Below are positions 23,312 through 33,100 of a DNA stretch of 64,000 bases, piece after piece. Made by a program: the position numbers and the translations under genes. Source of the DNA: Onthophagus taurus (lineage: Eukaryota > Arthropoda > Insecta > Coleoptera > Scarabaeidae); assembly GCF_036711975.1 (NCBI RefSeq), contig NC_091976.1, forward strand, positions 16,678,001-16,742,000. Direction: 5' to 3'. Under the pieces are notes generated by a model that saw nothing but the letters and a program-made list of their open reading frames with translations, ran no database searches and was not told where the DNA came from. Every line of letters starts with the position of its first letter. The stretch's first letter is position 1.

Positions 23312-23571
23312 ATGTATTATATGATTAACAATTTTTTAATATTCTTAGTTTTAAAAATAATATAGAAAAAATGTTAAAAACAGTGTAAATAATCTATTCT
23401 TTGATAAAAACTTTATTTTTGTACATTGTTTTTATGGTGGTTAAAAACCACCGTAAATGATGCAAGAATATACACACAAAAAGGAAATATTCTTCCTGTT
23501 TTTCACAGAATTTGTTTGCTATTTAATCGTAACCAACAAAATAAAAAATTTGTGTTTTTAAAACTACCGAA
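23312..23571 (+). promoter_or_regulatory. Probable promoter/5'UTR of galectin copy 2
   Basis: Homologous to 19628-19854. It carries about 40 extra bases around 23443-23485 that include AACCACC and GATGCAAGAATATAC, which copy 1 lacks. The match resumes at GGAAATATTCTTCCTG and runs to the ATG. Confidence 0.4.
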
Positions 23572-24115
23572 ATGACTGTAAGTAATTTTATGACACTTTT
23601 ACTTGTGTTATTTTAGTATTATTTTAGAGTAATCGGGCACAATTTTTATATTCTCCTGTCTGGGGGTCAACATTTAAAGTACGAGGAATCCCGGATAAAA
23701 ATGGTACAAATATTGATATAAACTTGCTACATCATTTATCTAAACAACACATCTTTCACCTGAATATTCATTACACCAAAAACAACATTGTTTTTGCTTC
23801 TATGGATATCAATAATAAATGGGAAAATCCAGAAGGAACTGGCGATAATCCTGTTCGACCAGGAATCGAATTTGAAGCAGAAGTTACCTGCAACAAGGAA
23901 GAATATGTCGTAAGAACATTAAATAGAATTTAAATAGAACCTTACAGTTAACAAACATTTTAATTATATTGCAGTTGAAGATTAACGGAACTTGGACACG
24001 TAAATTTAAACATAGACATCATTATTTACACACAGATCGTTTATTAATTGGCGGTGATATACTTTTAATGGAAGTTATTCCAAATGTAATTACTCCAGAA
24101 CCATGTACCAAGTAA
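23572..24115 (+). CDS. Galectin-like single-domain protein, copy 2
   Basis: Three exons (23572-23577, 23628-23909, 23975-24115) have splice sites at exactly the positions of copy 1 and give 142 residues. Most residues are identical to copy 1, including HIFHLNIHYTKNNIVF, LKINGTW, and the C-terminal FKHRHHYLHTDRLLIGGDI. Differences cluster at the N-terminus (SNRAQFLYSP for SNYEFLYSP) and at the sugar-binding W loop (NNKWENPEGTGDNPVRPG for NNKWDKQEVTDNNPIRAG). No frame damage is visible, so both copies could be functional. No signal peptide is seen. An AATAAA at 24143-24148 follows the stop by 28 nt. This is the arrangement I take as ancestral, since the SLIMP 3' tail starts just after it. Galectin identity rests on pattern reading, not a search. 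Confidence 0.7.
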
Positions 24116-24142
24116 AGTGTTAAATCATATTAATTTTTGTTC

Positions 24143-24148
24143 AATAAA
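24143..24148 (+). terminator. Poly(A) signal of galectin copy 2
   Basis: AATAAA 28 nt after the stop codon. Homology with copy 1 breaks just upstream, after TTAATTTTTGT, so copy 1 lacks this signal at the equivalent place. Confidence 0.5.
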
Positions 24149-24298
24149 TAAAAATAAGCTTAAAGAAAACATTAAACAATTTTGCGATTAACTCAATAAT
24201 TTATTTTACAAGTTTCTCTGCTTGAACATTTTTTGATGTTAAATTTATAGAAAAATCCTTTGCTTCTGATTTGTAAATTTTGCCATTTGTTATCCAGT
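24149..24298 (-). pseudogene. Truncated duplicate of the SLIMP 3' end
   Basis: About 115 bp (24149-24263) match 27715-27830, the last codons and 3' flank of SLIMP on the minus strand, with only a few differences (for example TTGCGATTAACTC for TTGCTATTAACTC). The match then jumps: 24264-24287 resembles SLIMP codons near 28250-28274 (TTTGTAAATTTTGCCATTTG). About 420 bp are therefore missing. It keeps no useful reading frame and is interrupted on the right by a CTAG-type repeat. Confidence 0.75.
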
Positions 24299-24900
24299 GC
24301 TAGGTTGATGTATATTATTATTAAACTAACACTAGACCTAAAACTAGAAACGACTAAACAAGGAGGATAAACATTCTGGTTTAGCCGTCTTACAAAACGC
24401 GGCTAAACCCGAATGTTTCATGCGTATTAATACCACTGACGAGTGAATGAGATCACATATATTTTGTAAAAGCTTAAAGAAGAAGACAAAAAAAATGTCT
24501 GGAAAAGACTGGAAAAAATACTCTGCATCCCTTCTACTCTTTACAAATGACCAAAAGTGATTTATTTCCAAAACTCTTCCACCGACCAGTCCAAATATCT
24601 TAACAGCAGTGTTTCAGTAGCTGTAAAATATTTGCATAACATTTTCAAGGTCACCACTTAGACACATTTTTCAATTTCAATAAGATAGTTGTTAATGTCA
24701 TGAGTCAATGAGCTTTATTAAAGTTGGGTGTAACTCAGGCGTACAGCTAAATCCAGATGTTTCTAGTTCTAAGTCTAGTGTTAATTCTAGTTTTAATTGT
24801 AATGGTGCGTTAGGTTGTTGTATATTTTTATTGAACTAAAACTAACACTAAAAACATTCGCGTTTAGCCATCTTGAAAGACGCACGGCTAAACCTAGGGG
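24299..24900. repeat. CTAG-type palindromic repeat copies
   Basis: Two related blocks are present. At 24299-24420 there is AAACTAACACTAGACC and GGTTTAGCCG. At 24745-24897 there is GTTTCTAGTTCTAAG, AACTAAAACTAACAC and GCACGGCTAAACC. They match the family at 690-1830. Between them lies unassigned DNA. Confidence 0.55.
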
Positions 24901-25079
24901 TGGACCGTTGAATTTGGGGGAATAATACAAAACAAAGAAATGTATTGCATTTTGAGTATTACATTCTTAAAATGCAACGAAACAAGAAAACAAAACTATA
25001 TATTTAATAAAAGATAAAAAATAACAGGAATAAGAAAATAAAACATATATAGGTATAACTATTACACATAATGGAATAT

Positions 25080-25334
25080 TTAAAGATTAATTTTTTTGCA
25101 CTTTTGTGCAGCAAAGTCCTTTATTTGATCATCACATTTCAAATCTTTGGTCAAATCACTATTTAATGCCATAATTGTTAAATAATTTAGTCTTTCATTT
25201 GACATGGTTGTTCTATATTTATTTTCTATATAAGACATTCTAGAAAATGAGCACTCTGCCTCGCAGCTCGTGATTGGTAACGTTAAAAGACATTCTAAGA
25301 TTGTGTAAGAATTAGGACAAACATCGACCAGCAA
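25080..25334 (-). mobile_element. hAT transposase C-terminal dimerisation fragment
   Basis: The open frame reads CLLTLPITSCEAECSFSRM, then YRTTMSNERLNYLTIM. This is the hAT family dimerisation (C-terminal) motif as found in zinc-finger MYM-type-1-like transposases: P-ts-eaErsFS-m, then lR-tm--erLn-l-im. Nothing of the DDE core was found to its right on this strand, so only the tail remains. Confidence 0.65.
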
Positions 25335-25432
25335 TCAATTTGAATATATCACCGCTATAATACACTGATTTTTATTTCTTCAAATTTATTGTTACTAACA
25401 TTGTTATCTTAAATGGAACCCATATGTTTTTT

Positions 25433-27452
25433 TAGTGATGGAACGGATAGAGATTTTGCGAAAAGCAGAATACCGGATATTTGGCATCCTCTTCGGCCGG
25501 ATATCCGGTATATCTATCCGGCCATTATGGTTATAATTTCTGGTGCACTTCTGAAGTGATATCCTACATTGCTACATTATCGCGATATTTGAATAAAAAC
25601 TAAATTAATAAGAAAGCTGATAAGATATGTCAACTTATTTGGGTCCAAAATACAAAACGAACTTTTTTGATGCTGATTTAATTAACGAAGCAACTCTAAA
25701 AAGAGGATACTATAATTAATAATTGGTGATATTTCCACAAGGATCCTTGAAGAAATGAATTTTATATCGAATTTTGAAAGTTATCGATGAAAATTGCATC
25801 ATCGAAAATTTTATCAAAACTTCAAATATTGTTTTCTTAAAAACTAAGTTATTTTTCAAAACGTGATGGTTCATTGAAAAGAGGACACTTTTATTAACAC
25901 TTTGGGACATTTTCATACTCATATTCCAAGAACTGGATTTTATACGAATTTTTAAAACTTCATCGGCGAAAACTGTAAAATTCGAAAAAATTGTCGATCA
26001 TTTCAAAAATTTATTTCTCAAGAACTAAAACTGATTTTTCAAAACGGCTTTTTGCATTAAAAAGAGGATACTTTAATTAATAATTGGTGATATTTCCACA
26101 AGGATCCTTCAAGAAATTAATTTTATAGCGAATTTTGCATGTTATCGATGAAAATTGCAGCATCGAAAATTTTATCAAAACTTCAAATATTGTTTTCTTA
26201 AAAACTAAAAGTTGTTTTTCAAAACATGTTGGTTCATTGAAAAGAGGACACTTTTATTAACACTTTGGGAAATTTTCATACTCATATTCCAAGAAGTGGA
26301 TTTTATACGAATTTATAAAACTTAATCGACTAAAATTGCAAAATTCGAAAAAATTGTCGATTATTTCAAAAATTTTTTTTTCAAGAACTAAAACTGATTT
26401 TTCAAAACGGCTTGTTGCATTAAAAAGAGGATATTTTAATTAATAATTGGTGATATTTCCACAAGGATCCTTCATGAAATTAATTTTATAGCGAATTTTG
26501 GTAGTTATCGATGAAAATTGCATCATCGAAAATTTTATCAAAACTTCAAATATTGTTTTCTTAAAAACTAAAAGTTGTTTTTCAAAACATGTTGGTTCAT
26601 TGATAAGAGGATACTGTTATTAATACTTTGGAAAATTTTCATACTCATATTCCAATAAATGGATTTTATACGAATTTTTAAAATTTAATCGGCGAAAACT
26701 GCAAAATTTGAAAAAATTGTCGATCATTTCAAAAATTTATTTCGCAAGAACTAAAAGTGATTTTTCAAAACGGTTTTTTGCATTATAAAGAGGATACTTT
26801 AATTAATAATTGGTGATATTTTCACAGGGATCTTTGAAGAAATTAATTTTATAGCGAATTTTGAAAATTATGGATGAAAATTGCAACAACGAAAATTTTA
26901 TCAAAACTTGAAATATTGTTTTCTTAAAAACTAAAAGTTATTTTTCAAAACGTGTTAGTTCATTGGAAAGAGGACACCCTTATTAATTCTTTGAGAAGGT
27001 TTCAAACTCATATTCCAAGAAATCGATTTTATACGAATTTTTGAAAAAATTGTCGATCATTTCAAAAATTTATTTTTCAAGAACTGAAAGTTATTTTTCA
27101 AAACGGCTTTTTGCATTAAAAAGAGGATACTTTAATTAATAATCGAAAGTGATAACAGCAGATCTGTTGGTAATGAATGTGAGGATAAATTACAAGCAAA
27201 GAGAAGAAATCTAGACGAAACTGTAACAAGAGATTTTATATATCGTATTGGGATTGTTAGAATGAGGTTGCTAATGACAAACCTGATATAAATAAAGTTG
27301 TTTTCAATGAAAAAAGTCCTATTGGGGTTGAACTTGATTATTATCTGCAGTGTCCAACACCTAAAAGAGATACTAGTTCCTGTGAATGGTGGAGTACTAA
27401 GTAATAGGTTTTTAATATTCGGCCACATTTTAAAAAATCCGTTCCACCACTA
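25433..27452 (+). mobile_element. Non-autonomous hAT element, expanded copy (2.0 kb)
   Basis: The ends TAGTGATGGAACGGATA and the complement of ATCCGTTCCACCACTA match those of the clean copy at 38533-39536. The flanking T-rich octamers are similar but shifted by one base, compatible with an 8-bp duplication blurred by slippage. Just inside the left end are many CCGGATA/TATCCGG motifs. Near 27305-27408 the plus strand retains a hAT transposase tail ([18 protein letters not shown] then CEWWST) ending at the same TAA as in the other copy. The interior is a tandem array (25701-27120). This element is a deletion derivative that could only move with help from a full hAT transposase. Confidence 0.7.
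25701..27120. repeat. 360-bp tandem array inside the hAT element, four units
   Basis: The landmark AAGAGGAT occurs at 25701, 26062, 26425, 26788 and 27121, giving periods of 361, 363, 363 and 333 bp. Each unit is itself two diverged ~180-bp halves, one starting AAGAGGATAC and the other AAGAGGACAC. The sister element at 38533 carries one such 360-bp unit (38800-39159). Confidence 0.85.
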
Positions 27453-27763
27453 GTTTTTTTTGCATATTTTGATAGACAATATTTGCTTCTATCTGATGAA
27501 CATATCATAAATTTGTATAAGAAAAAACCGAGAATAATTGCATTTTCTGAAAATACTAAATTAGTAAATTATAAAGGGGACCTTGATGAGCCGGGGCCCC
27601 GGGGTGCAGCCCATACCTAAATCTGGGGCTGGCTAAAAAGGCTGCAGTTCTAGTGCGTCTGGAAAGATGCATGGCTACACCCAAAACTTTCTCCACATTT
27701 CAGATTGCAGATAAGAATAAGCTTAAAGAAAATGTAAAACAATTTTGCTATTAACTCAATAAT
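27453..27763. other. Unassigned spacer with a short open reading
   Basis: Right after the hAT element the plus strand is open for about 45 codons (AYFDRQYLLLSDEHIINLY, then KPRIIAFSENTKLVNYKGD). I do not recognise it. A GC-rich spot CCGGGGCCCCGGGG at about 27589 and a decayed CTAG-type repeat (27610-27690) follow. SLIMP's 3' flank begins near 27715. Confidence 0.35.
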
Positions 27764-29143
27764 TTATTTTACAAGTTTCTTTGCTTGAACATTTTTTGAT
27801 GTTAAATTTACAGAAAAATCCTTTGCTTCCACATCATTATACTCTAAAATACACCCAAATAATTTTTGTGTATTCACCAAACATCCCGTAAGAATTCTAC
27901 AATATTTCACTGCTTTATCATCTTTGTAAGTAACCAACAAACGTTTACTTAAATACTCTTCGCATAAAGATACAAATCCAATTTCAATGTATCGTTCCAA
28001 ATGAGCTGAATACATTTGTACTGAAAGTCTTAAAGTTTCATAATCTTCTAATTTTCCAGCAGGAACATACGTCATTGTGTAATGAAAACCCAAAGGATCG
28101 TAAAACTTTTTTATAATATCTACAATTTCATCATAACTATTTTTGTAGGCTTCCTCGTTATTTGTTGTTGCAACGAAAAATCTCGTTGTTGTGTATTGAT
28201 TTAAATGAAACAATCCTGGTTCTTTTGATTCAAAATCAGCGGAAACTGGTTCGTAAATTTTACCATTTGTAAATAGCTTTATTGGCAAATAACTTGTTTG
28301 AATAGAAAATCTTGTAAAGTATGCCATAAAAGCTTCAAGTGATGCTCCTCCGGTTAAATGAAGCCGATTTACCGAAAACTTTGATTCATCTTCGTGAATT
28401 GTAAAAATTTTATTTGCATCCGAAAAATCTGAACAGCAACCTTCAACAATTGCACTTCGTACAAAACTTGGGGATACAACGGGTATAAAATTATTATTAG
28501 TGAATATTTCTTCTGTATAATTTGATAATGCAAATTCAAAATCAGCTCCTTCATTTTCTAAGAAAAAGAAAGAAGGGTTTATGTAACGAAGCATCTTTTT
28601 TTCTTCACCAATATTTAAATGACTTCTCGATTTTATTGTTGGCCGCTGATGGAGGGAGTGAATTAGAGTTTCTTTTTCAATTGGGGTTCGTTTATCTAAA
28701 ACGTTAGGGATGGATAAAGCATTAAGAGCGGCCGTTTCTTCAACGGGATACAGATAATTTTTTAATGTGTTATAATTTCCTTTTAATAGACGTGCTTGAT
28801 CTTTTAAATGATTAATTTCTGATTCTTTTTCTTTATTGTTTAATAATTGAGCGATATCGCGACTTAACGCTTGCTTTGTGACGTCCATAATCGCTAAATC
28901 TTCAATCAAAGTCCTATAAAAGGACCAATTTTTTATTATTTTATCTAAATCTATAGCTTTTTTACGCGCTTTTAAATTAAATTTTAATTCGTTTATGTCT
29001 TTTATACGATCTTCAAAATCAATGTGAGGTGTTAATAAAGAATAAGTGTTTCCGGCTTTATCCCCGGTAACATACAAAGCCGATTTAAATCTTAATTGTA
29101 TATTATTTAAATTAACAATACGTTTAAATATCTTCCTCAACAT
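27764..29143 (-). CDS. Slimp: SLIMP: seryl-tRNA-synthetase-like insect mitochondrial protein
   Basis: A single-exon frame of 459 residues. The first ATG is at 29143; an in-frame TAA lies just upstream, so no longer start exists without splicing. MLRKIFKRIVNLNNIQLRF is basic and amphipathic, a likely mitochondrial presequence. A SerRS-type coiled-coil arm (about residues 45-130) and a class II synthetase fold follow. The active-site motifs are degenerate: where motif 2 should have FR-E, this protein has TNGKIYEPVSADFESKEPG. The motif 3 region reads YCRILTGCLVNTQKLFGCIL without the conserved Arg. That is the signature of SLIMP, an insect paralogue of mitochondrial SerRS that does not charge tRNA but partners with mitochondrial SerRS and is needed for mitochondrial function. 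An AATAAA overlaps the stop codon. A plain mitochondrial SerRS is less likely because the ATP-binding arginines are missing. Its 5' end overlaps the ZNF593 gene. Confidence 0.85.
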   Translation of the reverse strand: MLRKIFKRIVNLNNIQLRFKSALYVTGDKAGNTYSLLTPHIDFEDRIKDINELKFNLKARKKAIDLDKIIKNWSFYRTLIEDLAIMDVTKQALSRDIAQLLNNKEKESEINHLKDQARLLKGNYNTLKNYLYPVEETAALNALSIPNVLDKRTPIEKETLIHSLHQRPTIKSRSHLNIGEEKKMLRYINPSFFFLENEGADFEFALSNYTEEIFTNNNFIPVVSPSFVRSAIVEGCCSDFSDANKIFTIHEDESKFSVNRLHLTGGASLEAFMAYFTRFSIQTSYLPIKLFTNGKIYEPVSADFESKEPGLFHLNQYTTTRFFVATTNNEEAYKNSYDEIVDIIKKFYDPLGFHYTMTYVPAGKLEDYETLRLSVQMYSAHLERYIEIGFVSLCEEYLSKRLLVTYKDDKAVKYCRILTGCLVNTQKLFGCILEYNDVEAKDFSVNLTSKNVQAKKLVK

Positions 29144-29581
29144 TTTCTTCACTTATTTCTTTATTTTCTTGAGTTTCTATTTTACGTTTTTTTGGTTGAA
29201 TGAAATTTCCGTGACCTGCTGCTCTTTCTGAATCCTCGATTGTATATGGTTCTAATTCTAGCGCCTTTAATCTTCTTTTATGGACTTTTGTGCGAAAATG
29301 TTCGTGTAAAGCTTCGTTATTGATGAAATAACGAGCACAGTGGAGGCAGTAGAATTGAGCGTTTCCAGGTTTATCGTAATCTACTTCTTGGTTGAGAAGT
29401 TTTCCGACGTTTTGTGGTTGGAGGTCTTCATCGATCTGGAATGAAAAGAAATTATATTTCAGAGCTATTAGAATAGACATTTTTGGGGTACCTCATCTAA
29501 GTCTTTCGTTCGACGTTTTGTTCTCCACTTTTTTTTCAAATGTGTGTCACCATAGTGATATTTTTTACGTTTATAAACCAT
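29124..29581 (-). CDS. ZNF593: ZNF593/Bud20-type C2H2 zinc-finger protein
   Basis: Two exons (29492-29581 and 29124-29435) with a 56-bp GT-AG intron give 133 residues, the size of human ZNF593. The start is MVYKRKKYHYGDTHLKKKW, then RTKRRTKDLDE and IDEDL across the splice, matching the family's conserved K/R-rich start and LDEI--DL. A single zinc finger, FYCLHCARYFINNEALHEHF then RTKVHKRRLK (C-x2-C, x12, H-x5-H), is followed by EPYTIEDSERAAGHGNF, the strongest family hallmark. The homologue Bud20 acts in nuclear export of the pre-60S ribosomal subunit; vertebrate ZNF593 is a nucleolar/nuclear protein. The tail (KKRKIETQENKEISEENVEE) is acidic and variable. The last 20 nt of the coding region are also the start of SLIMP, in another frame on the same strand. 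Confidence 0.9.
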
Positions 29582-30181
29582 TTCTTATTGAGAAAGACAC
29601 TTAACTGTTTAATGCAAATTTGATGATTCTCGTAAATGCTAAAACGATGGATATTTCTTTAAATATTCGATGTTGTGCACGTGGATATTTCTGGAATCAC
29701 TTTTGAGGTTATGTTTTGCTTAATGTCAATTAGGTATTGGAAAAATGAGTTGGTATCTATAGTGTGAAAATAAAATATTCGTGAAAACTATTTTTTATAA
29801 TATCTTTTATGAACATAAATAATTATAGATTATAAACTTATTGTACTTCTCTATTTACTTTATAGAAGTATCGACCTTGATATAAAAGTGATATTGATTA
29901 AAAAAAGTGGATTGGTATCCCTGTTGTGCTTGTTTTAAATTCAAATTTAAAATTTTCTTTTCAAATTACAAAATAAAATTAAAAATTTTAATATTAACTC
30001 ATTTTCATTATTAGCTCCGTTATGTGCGGATTTTTCCTGGCCATTATCACCAAAGCGCAGATATACGCGCTAGCTCAACATATACAGGCTGGTCCGTTAC
30101 TAATGGGACACGGAGCAACAGTGAATTCCTTACATTAAATTATTACGATTTAACACAATTTATTTTAGTCCAATTGTTACA
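29582..30181. other. Gene-free spacer, upstream of ZNF593
   Basis: Presumably holds the promoter of the ZNF593/SLIMP pair next to 29581. Otherwise AT-rich with no recognised feature. An (AAT)n run at 30182-30205 marks the tail of the neighbouring LINE. Confidence 0.35.
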
Positions 30182-33100
30182 ATAATAATAATAATAATAA
30201 TTTATTTGTGATGTCCAAATTATTACAGCATTTTCACACGTCGGGTTATATTACATGGATATACATAAATGAAAATGCACCATAAACAAATATATGAGTC
30301 AAATTTAAAAATTAATAAGTAAAATTAAATAAAATAAAAATAAAGTCAGGTATACACATGTATATATACTTTGAAGGAGACTGATTACCAGCAGTAAATA
30401 TTGGTGAGAAATTAGTGTTCATATTAATTGAAAATCATTGCTTACAAATTCCTCGTAGCTGTAGAACCCTTTAGGAATCAAGAATTTTTTGATAACAGAT
30501 TTAAAACACTTGATGTCCAAATTCTGAACATCATATTCTGATAATTACAACCATCTCGCGCCCTCAACGTGTGACTGAAAAGGACAGCAAGGCCGCATCC
30601 ATTCCTTGTGTTGTACTGGTGACTATCATTGCTTTTTTATATTCACTCAAATTTGCCTTCACGTGCATCAGACATGCAAGAATATAAATGCACGGGAAGG
30701 TCATAATACCTAATTGAACAAATTTCGTCTTAGAGCACTCCGTGAATCCCATATGACCCATTAATCGCACACATTTTCTTTGTACTCGGAATATATGGTG
30801 TGCATGCGTAGAATGTCCCCAACATAAGACACCATAAGATATGTAACAACATATATGCTTCTATTCAATTTTTTTACTAACTCCATTATGTGACTCTCCC
30901 ATGTTAATTTTGAATCGAATGTAATTCCCAAATATTTTATGGGAGTCGCGATATGGTTGGGCTGTTTTCGATTAAGAGAAAAGTGTATGGTCTGTGTCTT
31001 TGACTGGTTAACACTAAGCGAATTTGCAGTAAACCAGTCAAAAACAAGCGTACGTGACCTCTCGGATTGCTTTTTAAGATCATCGGTTTGTTGTGCATAT
31101 CGATGGTAGTCGCAAGTGATAGACACTTGGGCAGGTCATTCATGAAAACAATGAAAAGTAAAGGTCCAAGTGTCGATCCCTGGGAGACTCCACACTCAAC
31201 TAACAGCTTTTTGGATATTTTTGAGTTGTAAGAAACATATTGAAAACGATTTCTCATATAAGACCATAACAAATGTAAACTTTCCTTTGTAATGTTATAA
31301 TTGCGGAGCCTCTGTAGAAGCAGAGTAAAAAGCCTTGGTTAAATCATAAAAAGAGGTCTCCGCAAATAATTTGTTCTCAAAACACCGTTGTATGTGACCC
31401 ACCAGTGCTCCAACTACCCTTTCGGAATCCATACTGGAACTGATTCAACAAATTATTGTTCTCTAAGTGACTTGACAGTTGCCGGTGTAGAGCCATTTCA
31501 AACAACTTACCCAATACCGGTATTATTGATCTGGGTCTATAATTACTTGCGTTATTATCTCCTTTTTTAAAGATCGGAACAACCCTGGAGATTTACAAGC
31601 AATCGGGAAAAATTGTAGCTTTTATGCATTGATTTATTAGATTACCTAGTGGAACAACTATCAAATCCTTTATATGTTTTATAAGTTTAGCGTTAAGTGA
31701 AAAGGCATCCCTGCTTGAACTGTTTTTTAAATCACAAATGATATCTCGCAATTCAATGAAAGTTATTTGTCTAAACCTGAAAACTGGACCAACCTGCATA
31801 TCATCCACAAGATTAACTACCCCTGCAATTGAGGAAACAGTTAATGTACCAATGATCCCAAAATACTCGTTGAAATCGGTAGCTGTTATTGAAGTTATTA
31901 ACGAATTTCGTTGTTTCTTTGCGGGATTGCCTGCCGAAATTATTGCCCAAGTGGCCTTTTGTACGTTTCTAGAGTTTTTAATATAATTTGTGTTTGCTAA
32001 CCTTTTACTATTTAAGATAGCATTTTTGTAGAGTTTTCTATGCTTCTTCAGCATTTGTTTAGTGGCAAGTCGCGGATGTTGCTTATACAGGGACGTTAAC
32101 ATTTGAAGTTTACTTCTCAAATTTCTTATATCCGTGTTGAACCAACGTACGTTGCGGTTTGCACATTTATTTTCAACTAAAAGAGTCTTTTCTGGAAAAC
32201 ACATATCATGGGAATTCCTAAGTAATTACGTGAACTTACAGAATTTTTCATTCACGCATTGATTATCATTGACAAAAGAAAAATCAATGTTTTGAACACA
32301 ATTATAAAACTGATACAATCCTTGTGTAGTTAGAGGTCTATGTTTAAATCTGGTTTTTGGTATGTGAATTTCATTTTGAATTTTAGAATAAAATGAAATT
32401 GCCAGATGATCAGACATCCAAGGCTCAATTATGGAGACAGAACAATCAGTAAGATTTGTGAATATATTGTCTAGACACGCGCGGTTGCGAGTGGCCTCAA
32501 AGTTTACTCGTCTGAGACCATAGTATTCACAGAGGCTGCATAACCGAACAGAATCCCCAGTACCCACATGAAAATGAACATCTGTCATGAAAATCACCTG
32601 TCAGTATTATATTCTTATTTAGATTTAATTTCGATAAAATATTATTTAATTTATCAAGAAACACCTCGAAATTTCCAAGTGGTGAGCGATATACCGTGAA
32701 TATTTGGGTTTTATTTATTATGATACCAGCAGCCTCGATGTCCCTTTCCTCACACTGGGCATCCAAAGTAAGCAATTTATATGAAGAAAACGCATTAGAT
32801 AAGAAAATAGCTACACCCCCACGCTCAAAAACTGACCTACAGAATTGAGATACATTTGTGTAATTCTCTATTACAAAGTTTATGAGTTCCTCATTTCTGA
32901 GCCAGTCTCATTAATGTAAATCACGTCGAACTTGTTATCCTGCAAAAAGGAGCACATTTCATGTCGTTTATTTCGGGGTCCTTGTATATTATAATGCAAT
33001 ACTTTAAGGTAATCAGTCACCTCTCTTTGTGAATCAGTATTACAAACAGCACGTACACGACCAGTAACGCAAAATTTTAAACGATTAATGTTACAATTAT

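Noticed and set aside
29150-29152. Start of SLIMP at 29152
   Set aside because: That codon is GTG, preceded by an in-frame TAA; the first ATG is at 29143.
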